This document shows, in pieces, positions 34,032 to 46,508 of a stretch of 64,000 nucleotides of DNA. The stretch is from an uncultured Pseudomonadales bacterium. GTDB lineage: Bacteria > Pseudomonadota > Gammaproteobacteria > Pseudomonadales > Azotimanducaceae. The first letter of the stretch is position 1. Each line of letters opens with the position of its first letter. Both the position numbers and the translations under genes were made by a program. The notes under the pieces were generated by a model. The model was not told the DNA's origin, made no database searches, and worked only from the letters and a program-made list of their open reading frames with translations. The DNA lies in NCBI GenBank assembly GCA_951813515.1, contig OX638346.1, positions 186,001 to 250,000 on the forward strand, read 5' to 3'.

Positions 34032-34979
34032 TCAACGAAAGTTCGGCATCACTTCTTCCGCGAAGAGCTGGGCGGGCTCCTGGGTGTCCCTGCCGAAAAA
34101 CTCGATGATGAACATCGTGCAGCCGAGCGCGATGTGCTTGTCGATCTGCTCCGAGCAGCGCTCCGGCGTGCCGGTTATCGCCAGCGGACCCTTCGGATCG
34201 CCCAGGTGTCCACCAAAAATGCGCGCCGCCGTGTCCGCCATCGGCTTGGCTGCGGCTTCGTTGGGCGCGATGGTGACCAGGCACTGCTGGCTGCCGATGA
34301 TCTCGGAGGGATTGCGCCCCAGTTCGTCGCAATGCCGTCGCAACACATCCATCTTGCGGCCAAGATCGGCCTGATGGCTCGCCAGGTTGTTCCAGATATC
34401 AGCCTCCCGGGCGACGATCCGCAGCGTGACCTGTTCACCCGCTCCGCCAACAAGGATGGGTACCCGTCGGGGTGGCTTCGGCTGGCAGACCACGTTTTCC
34501 GCTCTCACGAACTCGCCCGTGTAGGTCACGGATTCTTCTTCGCCCCACATTCGCTTCAACAGTTCGATGGTCTCTCCCAACTGGCGAAGGCGCTCCGGGA
34601 CAGACAGGAACGGCACACCGAAATCCGTGAACTCCCTCGGCATCCAGCCACCGCCCAGCCCTGCGATAACGCGCCCGCCCGCGATGTTGTCGACCGTCGC
34701 GATCACCTTGCCGAGTTGCGCGGGATTGCGCATTCCCGCAGGGGTGACGAGCGTGCCAATCTCGATGCGCTGCGTGATGGCGGCGATGGCGGCGATCATC
34801 GACCAGGCCTCCAGGATCGGTATCTGTGGCGACTGTGGACCGTAGAGGTGGTCGCAGACCCACAGCGAGTCATAGCCCATCGCCTCAAAACTCCGGGATG
34901 CTTCCGCCGCAGCCACCCAGGGGCGCTTGATCTGCGGGACGGTAACGCCGAAGTGGGGCCTGTGTCGGGCAGCCGTCAT
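34032..34979 (-). CDS. LLM-class (luciferase-like) F420- or FMN-dependent oxidoreductase
   Basis: A 315-residue TIM-barrel flavoprotein of the bacterial-luciferase superfamily. The FGVTVPQIKRPW opening, GYDSLWVCDHLYGP, the IEIGTLVTPAGMRNPAQLGK block and GRVIAGLGGGWMPREF are typical of F420-type LLM enzymes. The ATG at 34979 is chosen because it opens on the first beta strand. It is convergent with arsC and divergent from the NHL-repeat gene. Substrate unknown. Confidence 0.85.
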   Translation of the reverse strand: MTAARHRPHFGVTVPQIKRPWVAAAEASRSFEAMGYDSLWVCDHLYGPQSPQIPILEAWSMIAAIAAITQRIEIGTLVTPAGMRNPAQLGKVIATVDNIAGGRVIAGLGGGWMPREFTDFGVPFLSVPERLRQLGETIELLKRMWGEEESVTYTGEFVRAENVVCQPKPPRRVPILVGGAGEQVTLRIVAREADIWNNLASHQADLGRKMDVLRRHCDELGRNPSEIIGSQQCLVTIAPNEAAAKPMADTAARIFGGHLGDPKGPLAITGTPERCSEQIDKHIALGCTMFIIEFFGRDTQEPAQLFAEEVMPNFR

Positions 34980-35128
34980 GACCGATCTCCAATCAACGTG
35001 GTACGCTGATCGAGCATACCAGCAGCGCCCCACAGTCGGCGCCTTCGGCCCCGCTCGCCGTCCATGGAGAACTCCGGTCCGGCAGAAGGAGCGTCCGGCC
35101 GGAAGGCGCATCCACCAGGTGATCAGCC

Positions 35129-36097
35129 ATGAAGGAAAACGTCGCGTTCGAGGTCATCGAGGGTTGGGAGAAGCTGCCGGAAGGCTGGAGCTTCGTCGAA
35201 GTCGCCGGCGTGGCCACGGATTCGAAAGACCGCGTCTACGCCTTCAATCGCGGCGAACATCCCATGATCGTATTCGATGCCGACGGGAATTTCCTCGACG
35301 CCTGGGGCGAGGGACTGTTTACCAATGCGCACGGCATCCATATCGGTCCCGATGACCGCATCTATGCTGCGGACAACTTCGATCATACGGTTCGCATCTT
35401 CTCTCCCGACGGCACCCTGCTAAGAACCCTCGGCGAAAAGGACCAACCCTCCGATACCGGGTACGTTCAGGGTCGGATTCCCGTACAGCACGGTGGTGAT
35501 CCGTTCAATCGCGTGACCGACGTGGCGCTGGACGGCGTCGGGGATCTGTATGTCGCCGATGGCTATGGCAACGCGCGCGTGCACAAATTCTCCGCCGACG
35601 GCGAACATCTTTTTTCATGGGGCGAACCCGGTTCCGGTCCGGGAGAGTTTCGCCTACCCCACGGTATCGCCATCGATGAGGATGATCGTGTGCTCGTCGC
35701 CGACAGGGAGAACTCCAGGATCCAGGTGTTCTCGCCCAGGGGCGAGTACCTGACAGAGTGGGCCGGTATCAGCCGACCCGACGATCTGTTCATCGATCAC
35801 CGCGCCGGCTTGATGTACGTTGCCGAACTCGGCGGATGGGCCGCAGACGCCGAAATGCCGCCCCACGCGCCGCCTGCAAGCGTCTGTACGGTCGACCTCG
35901 ACGGCAGCCTGGTTTCACGCTTCGGCAGCGGGGATCCGGTGCGCGCGGGCAACTTTTTCGCACCCCACGGAATCTGGGCCGACTCGAAAGGCGATCTCTA
36001 CGTCGCCGAAGTGATCGTCAGCGTTGCGCGCAATCGCGGCTTGGTGCCGCTCGACTGCGCAACGCTGCAGAAATTCGCGCGAGTCAAATCCGACTAG
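35129..36097 (+). CDS. NHL-repeat beta-propeller protein (PAL-like)
   Basis: A 322-residue protein made of about six NHL blades with repeated motifs such as GDLYVADGYGNARVHKF, LPHGIAIDEDDRVLVADREN and HGIWADSKGDLYVAEV. It has no signal peptide, so it appears cytoplasmic. The blade pattern is like bacterial homologues of peptidyl-alpha-hydroxyglycine alpha-amidating lyase, often found near LLM flavoproteins in catabolic loci. Enzymatic activity is not established from sequence. Confidence 0.8.
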   Translation: MKENVAFEVIEGWEKLPEGWSFVEVAGVATDSKDRVYAFNRGEHPMIVFDADGNFLDAWGEGLFTNAHGIHIGPDDRIYAADNFDHTVRIFSPDGTLLRTLGEKDQPSDTGYVQGRIPVQHGGDPFNRVTDVALDGVGDLYVADGYGNARVHKFSADGEHLFSWGEPGSGPGEFRLPHGIAIDEDDRVLVADRENSRIQVFSPRGEYLTEWAGISRPDDLFIDHRAGLMYVAELGGWAADAEMPPHAPPASVCTVDLDGSLVSRFGSGDPVRAGNFFAPHGIWADSKGDLYVAEVIVSVARNRGLVPLDCATLQKFARVKSD

Positions 36098-36208
36098 CGC
36101 CATAAAATCCGTCGCCCTGACGGGCACCGCATTTTACCCCCGCCCAAGCCCACCTACGATCCTGCGCCTTGATCGGCACTGGCGTTCCGTTCTAAGGCGC
36201 AGGCCCCT

Positions 36209-36239
36209 AGCCGGTGACCCTGGATACAGGGCACCGGCT
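36209..36239. terminator. Strong hairpin between convergent genes
   Basis: AGCCGGTG (36209–36216) pairs perfectly with CACCGGCT (36232–36239), and CCCTG (36218–36222) with CAGGG (36227–36231), around a GATA loop, with one bulged A. It sits between the rightward NHL gene and the leftward TonB receptor, where a bidirectional terminator is expected. There is no T-tract on either side, so a repeat-type hairpin is also possible. Confidence 0.5.
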
Positions 36240-36293
36240 ACATCGGACCGTCGCGCTCGCCAAACGCCGTATCTTTTGCGACCTGACGGGCCT

Positions 36294-39542
<3,249 letters not shown>

Positions 39543-39710
39543 GCTTCTGACTCCCTATCGGGGCCACCACCCCGGCCGAATGAATATTCCACAAAATCGA
39601 CTGTCGGACGAACACATATCACTTTTTTCAATGGGTCCGTCCGCCTTGAGAATCATCCCCGGCCCCGCCCGGCAGACTGGGCCGACGAGTTGCGTTCGTT
39701 GGGTCGTTCC

Positions 39711-42700
39711 CTAGCCGCCGAAGACGTATCTCAAGGACAGGCCGTACACCTGGGGCTCCGTAACAAAATAGTTGCGGAAGAACCCCGAAGTATCCGATGT
39801 CAGGTACTTGCCTGTCACGTTCTCATCGTCCAACAGGTTCCGCACCCAGGCCCTGGCGGACCAGGCACCGCCGCTCTCATACACCAGCATGAGGTTGTGC
39901 TGGCTCCAGCTATCGATCTCGTCGCCGACCGCATTGAACTCGCGGGCGTACGACTTGCTCTGCCAGTAATAGTCCCAGCGTAGCGTCAGCAATCCGGTGC
40001 CCACTTCCCACGTATGTGCCAGACCGAGTCTCGCCGTGTTGCGAGGTGCGTTGGGGAGCTCATTGCCGTCGAGATTGACCGGGATGCCTTCCAGCGTCTC
40101 AACGCCGACAGCCTCCAGGAAGTTCCGAGAGAAATACGCCGGAATTGCCACGCCTGCAGCATTGGGTGGGTAGAAAATGTTCACACCGAGATTGCCGCCG
40201 ATGAGCGCCTGGGTGGCCTGTGGCAGCGATGCAAAGAATGCCGACAGAAGCTGTGGCGTAATCTGCGACTCACGCGCAACAAAGTTGATCCCGGTGAGAG
40301 AGCCCGGATCGACGTTGTTGAGCAGGATATAGTCGGGGTTGCCACCTGTTCGATTGACCGGATCGATGGATAGCGTGTCCTTGGCTTTGGCGGACAGGAG
40401 GCTGTACGCAAAATCGACTGCTAACCCCGACATTCCTGCCGGCCGCCATTGTCCCTCGAGTTCCAGACCGCTGATGGCCGCATCAACGTTCTCGTTGATC
40501 GAACTGTTGTTCCTGATGCGGGTGATCTGAAGGCCCGAATAGTCATAGGTGAACGCCGAGGTGTAAAGGGTAAGCGCTCCGTCGAGCAACGTGCTCTTGA
40601 CCCCAACTTCGAAGGCGCTGACCTGTTCCGGTTCAAAGGTAAACGCCGATACGTCCTGAAATGCTGGGGGAATGGCTGGATTGAACCCTCCGGGCTTGTA
40701 CCCTCGGCTGAAAAAGCCATACAACAAGGTGTTGTCGCCCAACTGGTAGTCGAGGCCGATTCGGCCACTGACCTTCCGCCAACTCGCCTGACTCGGACTG
40801 CGAGTGACGAATCGCGTCTCACCGAATGCGGGTGCGGGGCCTAGCGCATTGGCAATCGCGGCGAACGCCTGCGCGCCCGCAGCCAGGCCCGCGTCCTGGG
40901 CGATGACCGCCGGATTCTGGGACAGCAACGCACCGACGGTACCCTGGAAGATCGGCGGCAGCGGCAGGCCCGCAATGGCCTGGGGAACGAACTGAATCGG
41001 CAGCAGACCCGCCGCAATCTGCTGCCCGATGACCTGGGCAGCGCCTATTGCCACCAGGGAACCGATAGCCGCCGGCGCACTGGCCTCGTAGACACCGCCG
41101 GCGTTGTGGAACTCCAGAATCCTGAGCGATGTTTCGCTCAAGGAAGCGGCCGGGCTGGCCGCCATCGCAGCCATTTCGCCGAACAGGCCGCTGCGCAACC
41201 AGATGGGATTCGGCCCGAACAGACCGCCTACCGCTGCAGTGACGTTGGCCGAGTTGAACAGCACGCTCGAATCGCTGACTACCTTGTTGTCCTCGTTGAA
41301 ACGCAGTCCAGCGGTCAACTTGAGACGCTCCGTCGCATCAAAGTAGACCTCTCCGAATATCGCCTCCCCGTCCTGCGGCGGACCACCGTCCTCCGGATTA
41401 TTCGTGTTGTAGAAGAATCCGGGATAGAGCGGCGGCGCACCGAGGGCAGCGGAACCGTAGCGGCTCACGAGATCCAGCGTGTTGGCGAGCACGTAGTAGC
41501 CGCCGTAGTTGGTGTCCTCCTGGCGACTGGCGCCCAGAAGGAAATTGAAACGTCCGTCAAAGTCGGAGCGCGCCTTTGCCTCCAACGTGTAGTACACGCC
41601 ATTCGCGTCGGCCTGGTCGAAAGCGAACTGAAGATTCTGCAGCGTCGGCAGAATACAGCCACCGAACGTGCCCGACGTTCCTTCCGCCACGTTGCAGGTC
41701 TCCGAGAGCCACTCAGCGCCCGCACCGCCCGCCGGCTCGGATGTCGGCCAGATCCCCGCAGGGTTCTGCGGCGTCGGGTTCAAGCGTGGCCCCACATCCA
41801 TGAGGTAGTCCTGGCGCGACAGGTGTTCGTAGTCGCGCACCGCGCCAGTGACACTCACGCTCAGCTTTTCGAAGTCATAGTTGAAACCGAACGCCCAGAG
41901 GTCTTCCTTCTGGTGGAAAGTCGGTTCCAAATCCGTATGCATCTTCCGGAAGCTCTCGATCGCCGGTCGCGGAAAGTCGTATAGCGCGGGATTGGCACCG
42001 TCCGCGCCCGGCGGCAGCGCGCCGGCCGCACCACCAAAGATCCCTGCCGTCGTTGCACCAAGGTGCGGCGTCTCCCATCCGAACTCGTTCGGCAGGCACC
42101 CGGTGGTCGGCAGCGGATTGCGCTTGCAGACCTGGTTCGTGATACGGACTCGATCATCATCCTCGCGGAACACGCTGTACTGCACCCACGCATCAGCCCG
42201 GTCCGATATGTCCCAGGCGAGCGTTGTCCGCGCAGCCCAAATGTCTCGGCCATCGATGTCGTCGTCTATCCCGGGAATGGTCTGACCCGCCGCGTTTCTC
42301 TGGCCATATGCCAGATTCTCGATGAAGCCGTCGCGCTCCAGGTTGAATCCGGCGATGCGCAGGGCAATGTTGGAGGTCAACGGCAGGTTGAGCGCCCCTT
42401 TCAGGCGGTTGTGGCTGAAGCTGCCGGCTTCGACGTCGGCGAAACCTCCGACGCTTTCGAACGAGGGCATTTTCGTCACAACGTTCAGAGCACCGCCGGT
42501 GGCATTGCGGCCGAATAACGTGCCCTGCGGACCGCGCAGAATCTCGACGCGTTCGATGTCGAAGAACTCTATCGCGTTCAGATTGGTGGCAACCGCTATC
42601 TCGTTCACGTGCGACGAGACTCCGGCCTCGCCGCTACGAGAGATGACCAGCTGTCCGACGCCGCGAATGCTGAAGTTTGAACCACCGAAGTTTGTCGCGC

Positions 42701-42980
42701 TGAAGGACACGTTCGGCGTGTTCAACTGCAAATCCGAGGGATTCACGATCTGACGGTCCGCGATCATGTCGTCGGTCAACGCGGTCACCGCGATTGGGAC
42801 ATCCTGGATGCTCTCCGCCACGCGCTGCGCCGTAACGATCAACTCCTCGACGGTCGGAACCTGCGTCTCGACCCCCGCCTCGGCGGCTTCCTCCTCCGCT
42901 GCCTGTGCCGAGCCGCTAACCGCAACCCCCCCAACAACCAAAGCAGCGCCGCACAGCCCAATCATGTTTTGACGTGTCAT
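39711..42980 (-). CDS. TonB-dependent receptor, tandem copy 2
   Basis: A 1089-residue paralogue of the downstream receptor, with the same layout: signal peptide, TonB-box-like VEELIVTAQRV, plug (SIQDVPIAVTALTDDM, RVEILRGPQGTLFGRNATGG), barrel, and terminal QVYGLSLRYVF followed by GG. The Ala/Gly-rich insert (about residues 630–720) is almost identical to that of copy 1. The 168-bp gap to copy 1 suggests a separate or attenuated transcript. Tandem duplication with diverged loops suggests two related ligands. Confidence 0.92.
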   Translation of the reverse strand: MTRQNMIGLCGAALVVGGVAVSGSAQAAEEEAAEAGVETQVPTVEELIVTAQRVAESIQDVPIAVTALTDDMIADRQIVNPSDLQLNTPNVSFSATNFGGSNFSIRGVGQLVISRSGEAGVSSHVNEIAVATNLNAIEFFDIERVEILRGPQGTLFGRNATGGALNVVTKMPSFESVGGFADVEAGSFSHNRLKGALNLPLTSNIALRIAGFNLERDGFIENLAYGQRNAAGQTIPGIDDDIDGRDIWAARTTLAWDISDRADAWVQYSVFREDDDRVRITNQVCKRNPLPTTGCLPNEFGWETPHLGATTAGIFGGAAGALPPGADGANPALYDFPRPAIESFRKMHTDLEPTFHQKEDLWAFGFNYDFEKLSVSVTGAVRDYEHLSRQDYLMDVGPRLNPTPQNPAGIWPTSEPAGGAGAEWLSETCNVAEGTSGTFGGCILPTLQNLQFAFDQADANGVYYTLEAKARSDFDGRFNFLLGASRQEDTNYGGYYVLANTLDLVSRYGSAALGAPPLYPGFFYNTNNPEDGGPPQDGEAIFGEVYFDATERLKLTAGLRFNEDNKVVSDSSVLFNSANVTAAVGGLFGPNPIWLRSGLFGEMAAMAASPAASLSETSLRILEFHNAGGVYEASAPAAIGSLVAIGAAQVIGQQIAAGLLPIQFVPQAIAGLPLPPIFQGTVGALLSQNPAVIAQDAGLAAGAQAFAAIANALGPAPAFGETRFVTRSPSQASWRKVSGRIGLDYQLGDNTLLYGFFSRGYKPGGFNPAIPPAFQDVSAFTFEPEQVSAFEVGVKSTLLDGALTLYTSAFTYDYSGLQITRIRNNSSINENVDAAISGLELEGQWRPAGMSGLAVDFAYSLLSAKAKDTLSIDPVNRTGGNPDYILLNNVDPGSLTGINFVARESQITPQLLSAFFASLPQATQALIGGNLGVNIFYPPNAAGVAIPAYFSRNFLEAVGVETLEGIPVNLDGNELPNAPRNTARLGLAHTWEVGTGLLTLRWDYYWQSKSYAREFNAVGDEIDSWSQHNLMLVYESGGAWSARAWVRNLLDDENVTGKYLTSDTSGFFRNYFVTEPQVYGLSLRYVFGG

Positions 42981-43096
42981 ACCTTCATCTCCCCCGAGGT
43001 TCTGGCGCGAATCCTGCCACTAAACTCCTTTTTCCCGGACGCGTCAATTTGCACGGGACCAATGTGGAACACTGCGAAGCAGGTTGTTCCGTAGAC

Positions 43097-43409
43097 TGCC
43101 CCATAGCCGGGGCCTGCGGAGCCCCGTCCATGGCCCGGCCCCCCTCGTCGACCATGCCACAACCGCTCACGGTCGCCGACGCTCCCGGAAGCGCTTGTCC
43201 CATGGAAGTGCCCCATAGCCGGGGCCTGCGGAGCCCCGTCCATGGCCCGGCCCCCCTCGTCGACCATGCCACAACCGCTCACGGTCGCCGACGCTCCCGG
43301 AAGCGCTTGTCCCATGGAAGTGCCCCATAGCCGGGGCCTGCGGGCCCCGCCCATGGCCCGGCCCAGCGCGTCGCCCATAGCCGGGGCCTGCAGCCCGGCC
43401 CCCTCGTCG
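43097..43409. repeat. 112-bp tandem repeat, two perfect copies plus two decayed ends
   Basis: Two identical 112-bp units occupy 43097–43208 and 43209–43320, each starting TGCCCCATAGCCGGGGCCTG. A third unit begins at 43321 and matches for about 45 bp with small changes; a fourth fragment beginning near 43373 again carries CCCATAGCCGGGGCCTG. The unit start contains GCCCC…GGGGC-type inverted repeats. It lies between the TonB receptor promoter region and the end of dacA. I see no gene in 42981–43424; ORFs across it are repeat artefacts. Confidence 0.92.
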
Positions 43410-43424
43410 TCCAGATCGCGTTTC

Positions 43425-44642
43425 TCAGTTCACGAGATCGCTAAAAAAGAAGTAGATTCCCTCGAAAAACCGGGCCAGAGACTCCAACTCCGTGACCGCC
43501 TCTCTGGCGATGAGCGGCGACGCCGCGAGAGTCTCGCCATCGAGGGTCACGCGCAATTCACCGACCTCATCGCCCTCGTTGATCGGCGCCTCGAGCACCC
43601 CTGGAATGTCCAGCGATGCCTCAATGTCGTCGTAGCGCCCACGCGGAATGGTGACGTATATGGTCTCCGGGACGCCCATCGACACCTCGTCCACGCTGCC
43701 GTAACGCACTTCTGACGTTTTCAGCGGCGCCTCGGTATCGTATAAACGATGCGTTTCAAAGTAGCGGAAACCGTAGGAAAGGAGCTTCTGGCTCTCCCGA
43801 ACCCTGACCGCATCGCTCTGGGTACCCATCACCGCCGAGATCAGGCGCATCCCATCGCGTTCGGCCGAAGCCACCAGGCAATAGCCCGCATCCTTGGTGT
43901 AACCGGTCTTGACACCGTCAACCGTGCGGTCTCGCCAGAGAAGGCGGTTGCGGTTTGGCTGTTCAATGCCGTTGTACTGGAATGACCGTTCCGAGTACAA
44001 CGCGTAGTGGTCGGGGAATCGGCCAATGAGTTCCCGCGTCAGGATCGCCATGTCGAACGCAGTGGTGTACTGGTCGCCGTGGGGCAACCCCGTCGCGTTC
44101 GCGAAATTGGACCCCGACATCCCGAGCAGCGCCGCGTGCTGGTTCATCATGTCGGCGAAGGCATCCTCTCCTCCCGCGACGAACTCCGCCAGCGCGACGC
44201 TCGCATCGTTGCCGGACTGTATGACCACGCCCCGGACAAGATCTTCGAGAACTACCGTCGTACCTTCGCGAACGAACATCCGCGACCCCGGCGTCTGCCA
44301 GGCGTTGACACTGACGGGCACGTCGTCGGCTGCATCGATGCGACCCGCCTCCAGCTCGCTTGCCACGACGTAGCCCGTCATGATCTTCGCGAGGCTCGCT
44401 GGCGGCAATGGTTCCCGGCTGTTCTCTTCCGCAAGAATCTTCGACGTGTCGGCATCCATCAGGATGTAGCCCTCGGCCGCTATGGCCGGGTGATCCGGCA
44501 ACACTCGCGGCGCTGTCGGCTGCCCCCAGAAAGGCGCTCCCAGCACGACGACAGCGAATCCGAACGCCGTCTTCACCACGGATTGGGCAAAACGCGGCGT
44601 ACACGAACGGGGCGACGGATCCTGTGACACTAGCATCTTCAC
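43425..44642 (-). CDS. dacA: D-alanyl-D-alanine carboxypeptidase (PBP5/6 family)
   Basis: A 405-residue serine DD-carboxypeptidase trimming peptidoglycan pentapeptides. Active-site motifs are SLAK (SxxK) in LPPASLAKIMTGYV, SGN in VIQSGNDASVAL, and KTG in VDGVKTGYTKDAGY. The C-terminal PBP5 beta domain and an amphipathic membrane-anchoring end (RFFEGIYFFFSDLVN) are present. It starts at GTG 44642 (ATG 44636 is an alternative) and overlaps rlpA by 4 bp, ending the cell-shape operon. Confidence 0.95.
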   Translation of the reverse strand: MKMLVSQDPSPRSCTPRFAQSVVKTAFGFAVVVLGAPFWGQPTAPRVLPDHPAIAAEGYILMDADTSKILAEENSREPLPPASLAKIMTGYVVASELEAGRIDAADDVPVSVNAWQTPGSRMFVREGTTVVLEDLVRGVVIQSGNDASVALAEFVAGGEDAFADMMNQHAALLGMSGSNFANATGLPHGDQYTTAFDMAILTRELIGRFPDHYALYSERSFQYNGIEQPNRNRLLWRDRTVDGVKTGYTKDAGYCLVASAERDGMRLISAVMGTQSDAVRVRESQKLLSYGFRYFETHRLYDTEAPLKTSEVRYGSVDEVSMGVPETIYVTIPRGRYDDIEASLDIPGVLEAPINEGDEVGELRVTLDGETLAASPLIAREAVTELESLARFFEGIYFFFSDLVN

Positions 44643-45514
44643 TCCTTGACGATTTGCGGCACAGCACCGTGGTGGAAGGTCAACAACGCTTGCAGGCGTG
44701 CTGCTTTCGTCCGATCCGAAAACGGGCCAATGCGAACGCGGTAGAGCGGATCGTCGGGGACCTGCACGATATGGACCTCGCCAACGATGTCCGCGTCGAT
44801 ATTCCGCCGGAGGTCATCGGAGAGGGAATGGGCGAGGTCTCTGTGCGCGAACGCACCCGCTTCGAGAAAGTACCGATCCACCGACGCTCGTTCTTCATGT
44901 TCACGGGAACCGGGACTCGCTTCTGACTTGTCAACGACGGTGACGCGGACCCGCGCCGTGCCCCGTTTCACCATGTCGAGCTTGACCGCGGCCGCATACG
45001 ACAGATCGATGAAGCGCCCGCCGTGAAACGGTCCCCGATCGTTGATCCGAACGATGGAGGAACGACCATTCTCAAGGTTCTTCACCCTCGCATACACCGG
45101 AATCGGTAGCGTGGGATGCGCCGCTGTAAGCTTGTACATGTCGTACGTCTCTCCGCTCGAAGTCCGGCGACCATGGAACTTGGCGCCATACCACGAGGCC
45201 GTACCGATCCGGTCGTAGCCCTCGGCCGTGGGCAATATGTGGAACGTGCGGCCAGCTTCGGTGTAGGTGTTGTTCCCGGTGGGACTACGCGGTTCTTGCC
45301 TCACCACAGGGTCCGGGAGCCGCTTGAGATCCGGCGGCGGAGATGCCGGAGCGCGATCGGTCTCCTCCGGAACCGGCGGCGGGCGAGAAACCGTGCCGAG
45401 ACATCCGGACAAGGCGATGCAGAACACAATTGTCGCTGATACGACCGGCGCGCCACGATCACGCGCAGTCCGGTCACCAATGCGGCGCCTGATGCTAGCC
45501 AGCACCTTCCGCAA
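44639..45514 (-). CDS. rlpA: Septal ring lytic transglycosylase RlpA
   Basis: A 291-residue lipoprotein (lipobox ALSGC near residue 38). It has a double-psi beta-barrel domain with GTASWYGAKFHGRRTSSGE and the catalytic-aspartate segment VRINDRGPFHGGRFIDLS, then a C-terminal SPOR domain (residues ~215–290) that binds denuded septal glycan. The start is uncertain: TTG 45514 or GTG 45505. It overlaps mltB by about 20 bp. Acts in daughter-cell separation. Confidence 0.93.
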   Translation of the reverse strand: MRKVLASIRRRIGDRTARDRGAPVVSATIVFCIALSGCLGTVSRPPPVPEETDRAPASPPPDLKRLPDPVVRQEPRSPTGNNTYTEAGRTFHILPTAEGYDRIGTASWYGAKFHGRRTSSGETYDMYKLTAAHPTLPIPVYARVKNLENGRSSIVRINDRGPFHGGRFIDLSYAAAVKLDMVKRGTARVRVTVVDKSEASPGSREHEERASVDRYFLEAGAFAHRDLAHSLSDDLRRNIDADIVGEVHIVQVPDDPLYRVRIGPFSDRTKAARLQALLTFHHGAVPQIVKE

Positions 45515-46508
45515 CCGCTACCGCCACGCGCTCGAGACGCTCCCTCTCCGACCGTATCTCCTGCCCCAACTGCCATACGGCAAGGGCGTACAAGCGGCTA
45601 TGGTTGTATCGCGTGATGACATAGAAATCGTGCAGGCCAAGCCAGTATTCCGCGCCTTCGTCACCCTCCATCCGGAACAGGGCCGCCTTGGCACCCGGCG
45701 GAACGCTGTCGCCTATCACGCCCAGCCGCCTCAACTGCTCGGCATCATAGTCCGGCTTCAGGCTCCGGTTCACGGCTTCGTCGGCGACGGGTTCCTTCAC
45801 TTCAACGCGCACCGCCGCCGGGCCATTTCCGCGCCAACCGTGCTGGGCAAAATAATTGCCAATGCTGCCAAGGGCGTCCGTGATATTCGTCCAGATATCG
45901 CGCGTCCCGTCACCGTCGAAGTCCACGGCAAAACTTCGATAGCTCGACGGTATGAACTGGCCGTACCCCATCGCTCCCGCGTAGGAGCCTTTCATGGCCA
46001 GCGGGTCGATGCCTTCTTCGCGGGCCAGCAGCAGGAACTCGGTCAGTTGGCCACGAAAGAACGTCGCCCGCGGGGGGTAGTCGAAAGCCAGGGTGGTCAG
46101 CGAGTCGAGAACCCGAAACGAACCAAGATTGCGACCGTATCGCGTTTCCACGCCGACAACGGCAACGGTGATTTCCGGCGGCAGCTTGTAGACGCGCTCC
46201 ACGCGACGCAGCACGTCGTCATTCGCGCGCCAGAACTCGATCCCTTCGCGAATCCGCGTTCGCGTGACGAAGATCCTGCGGTACTCATGCCATTGTTTGC
46301 GTTCGGCCGGGCGCGAAATCGCCTCCAGGATGGATTCCTTGCGCTCCGCAGCCCCCATCAGGGTCAGCAGCGAGGTCGAGTCAAAGCCGTGCTGCACGGC
46401 AACTTGCTCGACGTAGTTGCGGACCTCCGGTCGTTCGTCAAAATCGGCCCATGCCATGGCCGAACACACGACGCCAACCGCAACGGCCAAACCGCGTTTC
46501 AGCAACAT
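45495..46508 (-). CDS. mltB: Membrane-bound lytic murein transglycosylase B
   Basis: A 337-residue family-103 lytic transglycosylase. A signal peptide (ends near AMAWA) precedes the catalytic domain with VAVVGVETRYGRNLG (catalytic Glu) and SYAGAMGYGQFIPSSYR, followed by DFDGDGTRDIW. The ATG at 46508 has GGCAGGAGG just upstream and overlaps the rodA stop (TAATG). No lipobox is visible, so it may be soluble periplasmic. Same placement as in Pseudomonas. Confidence 0.95.
   Translation of the reverse strand: MLLKRGLAVAVGVVCSAMAWADFDERPEVRNYVEQVAVQHGFDSTSLLTLMGAAERKESILEAISRPAERKQWHEYRRIFVTRTRIREGIEFWRANDDVLRRVERVYKLPPEITVAVVGVETRYGRNLGSFRVLDSLTTLAFDYPPRATFFRGQLTEFLLLAREEGIDPLAMKGSYAGAMGYGQFIPSSYRSFAVDFDGDGTRDIWTNITDALGSIGNYFAQHGWRGNGPAAVRVEVKEPVADEAVNRSLKPDYDAEQLRRLGVIGDSVPPGAKAALFRMEGDEGAEYWLGLHDFYVITRYNHSRLYALAVWQLGQEIRSERERLERVAVAVAEGAG

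Noticed and set aside
42985..43378. ORFs of 95–157 residues across the 112-bp repeats
   Set aside because: They exist only because the GC-rich repeat lacks stops; the repeated protein segments change frame between copies and resemble nothing.
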